Below are positions 12,950 through 13,424 of a stretch of DNA of 13,424 nt, in pieces; the stretch's first letter is position 1, and every line of letters begins with the position of its first letter. The position numbers were made by a program, and so were the translations under genes. Source of the stretch: Acidobacteriota bacterium. GTDB taxonomy: Bacteria > Acidobacteriota > Terriglobia > Terriglobales > Acidobacteriaceae. The notes below the pieces were generated by a model that saw nothing but the letters and a program-made list of their open reading frames with translations, ran no database searches and was not told the origin of the DNA. The stretch covers positions 1-13,424 of the forward strand of contig JAJYAE010000096.1 in NCBI GenBank assembly GCA_021779695.1, in the 5' to 3' direction.

Positions 12950-13351
12950 CTACTGCATGGTCTGACCAGTGAGGCTGCCAATCCAGCCCGCTCCCCAGCC
13001 CAGCACTCCGGCACCGAACAGCGCGCCGAAGAGCCCTGGGATAGCGTCCTGAAAACGTCCGCTCATCATGCGGATTCCGGCAAAGATCAGTCCGCCGAAG
13101 CAGATGACCGCGCCCGCATAGATGGCGAAAGTTTTGAAGGTTGTCATCAGTGTTTGCGCCCCGGAGAAGTCCATCGTCCCCTGGGCGTGGGCAACACTCG
13201 TCAAAGACAGTGCAAGAAGGGTGGGAGCCATCGTGCGGATGGCCGGGAAGAGGGTGTCTTTCAGGAAGGGTTGTGCGCGGCGGATGCCGGGTGGAATTGG
13301 TAGCCGATTGCTGCTCGCATCGGAACGGAAGAGACGGCGGACTCGATTCAC
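12950..13351 (-). CDS. virB2: VirB2/TrbC major pilin precursor
   Basis: This predicted 133-aa pilin precursor is the subunit of the conjugative pilus. I chose GTG 13351 because GGAGG lies 6 nt upstream (13362-13358). ATG 13384, in frame, has no ribosome site but would add 11 residues. The N-terminal about 56 residues are a long basic leader with a hydrophobic end (MAPTLLALSLTSVAHA), and cleavage likely follows AHA. The mature pilin is about 77 aa with two hydrophobic helices: FKTFAIYAGAVICFGGLIFAG and PGLFGALFGAGVLGWGAGWIG. This is the TrbC/VirB2 pattern. Whether the pilin is cyclised as in RP4 cannot be told. It is the first recognisable gene of the T4SS block; upstream only about 40-70 bp are visible. 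Confidence 0.87.
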   Translation of the reverse strand: MNRVRRLFRSDASSNRLPIPPGIRRAQPFLKDTLFPAIRTMAPTLLALSLTSVAHAQGTMDFSGAQTLMTTFKTFAIYAGAVICFGGLIFAGIRMMSGRFQDAIPGLFGALFGAGVLGWGAGWIGSLTGQTMQ

Positions 13352-13357
13352 TTTGCA

Positions 13358-13362
13358 CCTCC
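13358..13362 (-). promoter_or_regulatory. ribosome binding site selecting the GTG start of virB2
   Basis: GGAGG lies 6 nt before GTG 13351, while ATG 13384 lacks any Shine-Dalgarno match. It therefore decides the start choice. Confidence 0.65.
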
Positions 13363-13424
13363 GCTGACCGTGTGGGTCAGCCATGGCGCAAAGTTAGGGC
13401 GGAACCGATGCCGCGTCCAATGAA

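Noticed and set aside
1..13424. CRISPR arrays, insertion-sequence ends, tRNA/rRNA genes, defence systems
   Set aside because: I looked for regularly spaced repeats, terminal inverted repeats with transposase, and RNA gene patterns and saw none. The group II intron is the only mobile element recognised.

Overview
The window is almost entirely one leftward (minus-strand) block encoding the envelope channel of a P-type (VirB/Trb-like) type IV secretion system. A single-stranded DNA-binding protein and the first part of a RepB-type primase lie downstream in the same direction. Together these suggest a conjugative plasmid or an integrative conjugative element. No relaxase, coupling ATPase (VirD4/TraG), integrase, partition gene or origin is visible, so which of the two cannot be decided. 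The host must be a diderm: outer-membrane core proteins (VirB9, VirB10) and Sec signal peptides are present. The GC-rich sequence and the flavour of the VirB4 and VirB5 proteins remind me of Acidobacteriota (Terriglobia), but that is recollection, not proof.

Layout in transcription order (right to left): VirB2/TrbC pilin (13351-12950), VirB3/TrbD (12940-12677), VirB4/TrbE ATPase (12696-10327), VirB9/TrbG (10294-9464), VirB10/TrbI (9461-8172), an unknown 82-aa protein (8155-7907), a 75-aa exported Cys-rich protein (7910-7683), VirB5/TrbJ in two exons (7658-7547 and 5547-4874), a 68-aa membrane protein (4862-4656), VirB6/TrbL (4637-3714), a 61-aa membrane protein (3709-3524), VirB8/TrbF (3549-2764) and VirB11/TrbB ATPase (2767-1790). 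After a roughly 475-bp stretch holding only one doubtful ORF (1754-1350) come ssb (1311-922), a strong hairpin, and the RepB-type primase (828 to beyond base 1). Most junctions are overlaps or gaps of under 35 nt, so the T4SS genes look like one operon. Its promoter is probably beyond the right edge.

The most striking feature is a 1,999-nt group II intron (7546-5548), in sense orientation, inside the VirB5/TrbJ gene. Both boundaries can be placed: the 5' end is GTGCG, and the 3' end lies 7 nt after a single bulged A in a 12-bp domain VI stem. Exact removal restores a 261-aa VirB5 reading frame with a signal peptide and the junction FDP|TSY. Unspliced RNA would stop after 41 codons. The intron encodes a 434-aa reverse transcriptase/maturase without an HNH endonuclease domain. 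A minor pilus component of this transfer system therefore appears to depend on RNA splicing.

Other points: VirB5 and the following 68-aa membrane protein end in nearly the same C-terminal tail. The gene order is permuted relative to classical trb/virB operons. Four small genes of unknown function are embedded among the channel genes.
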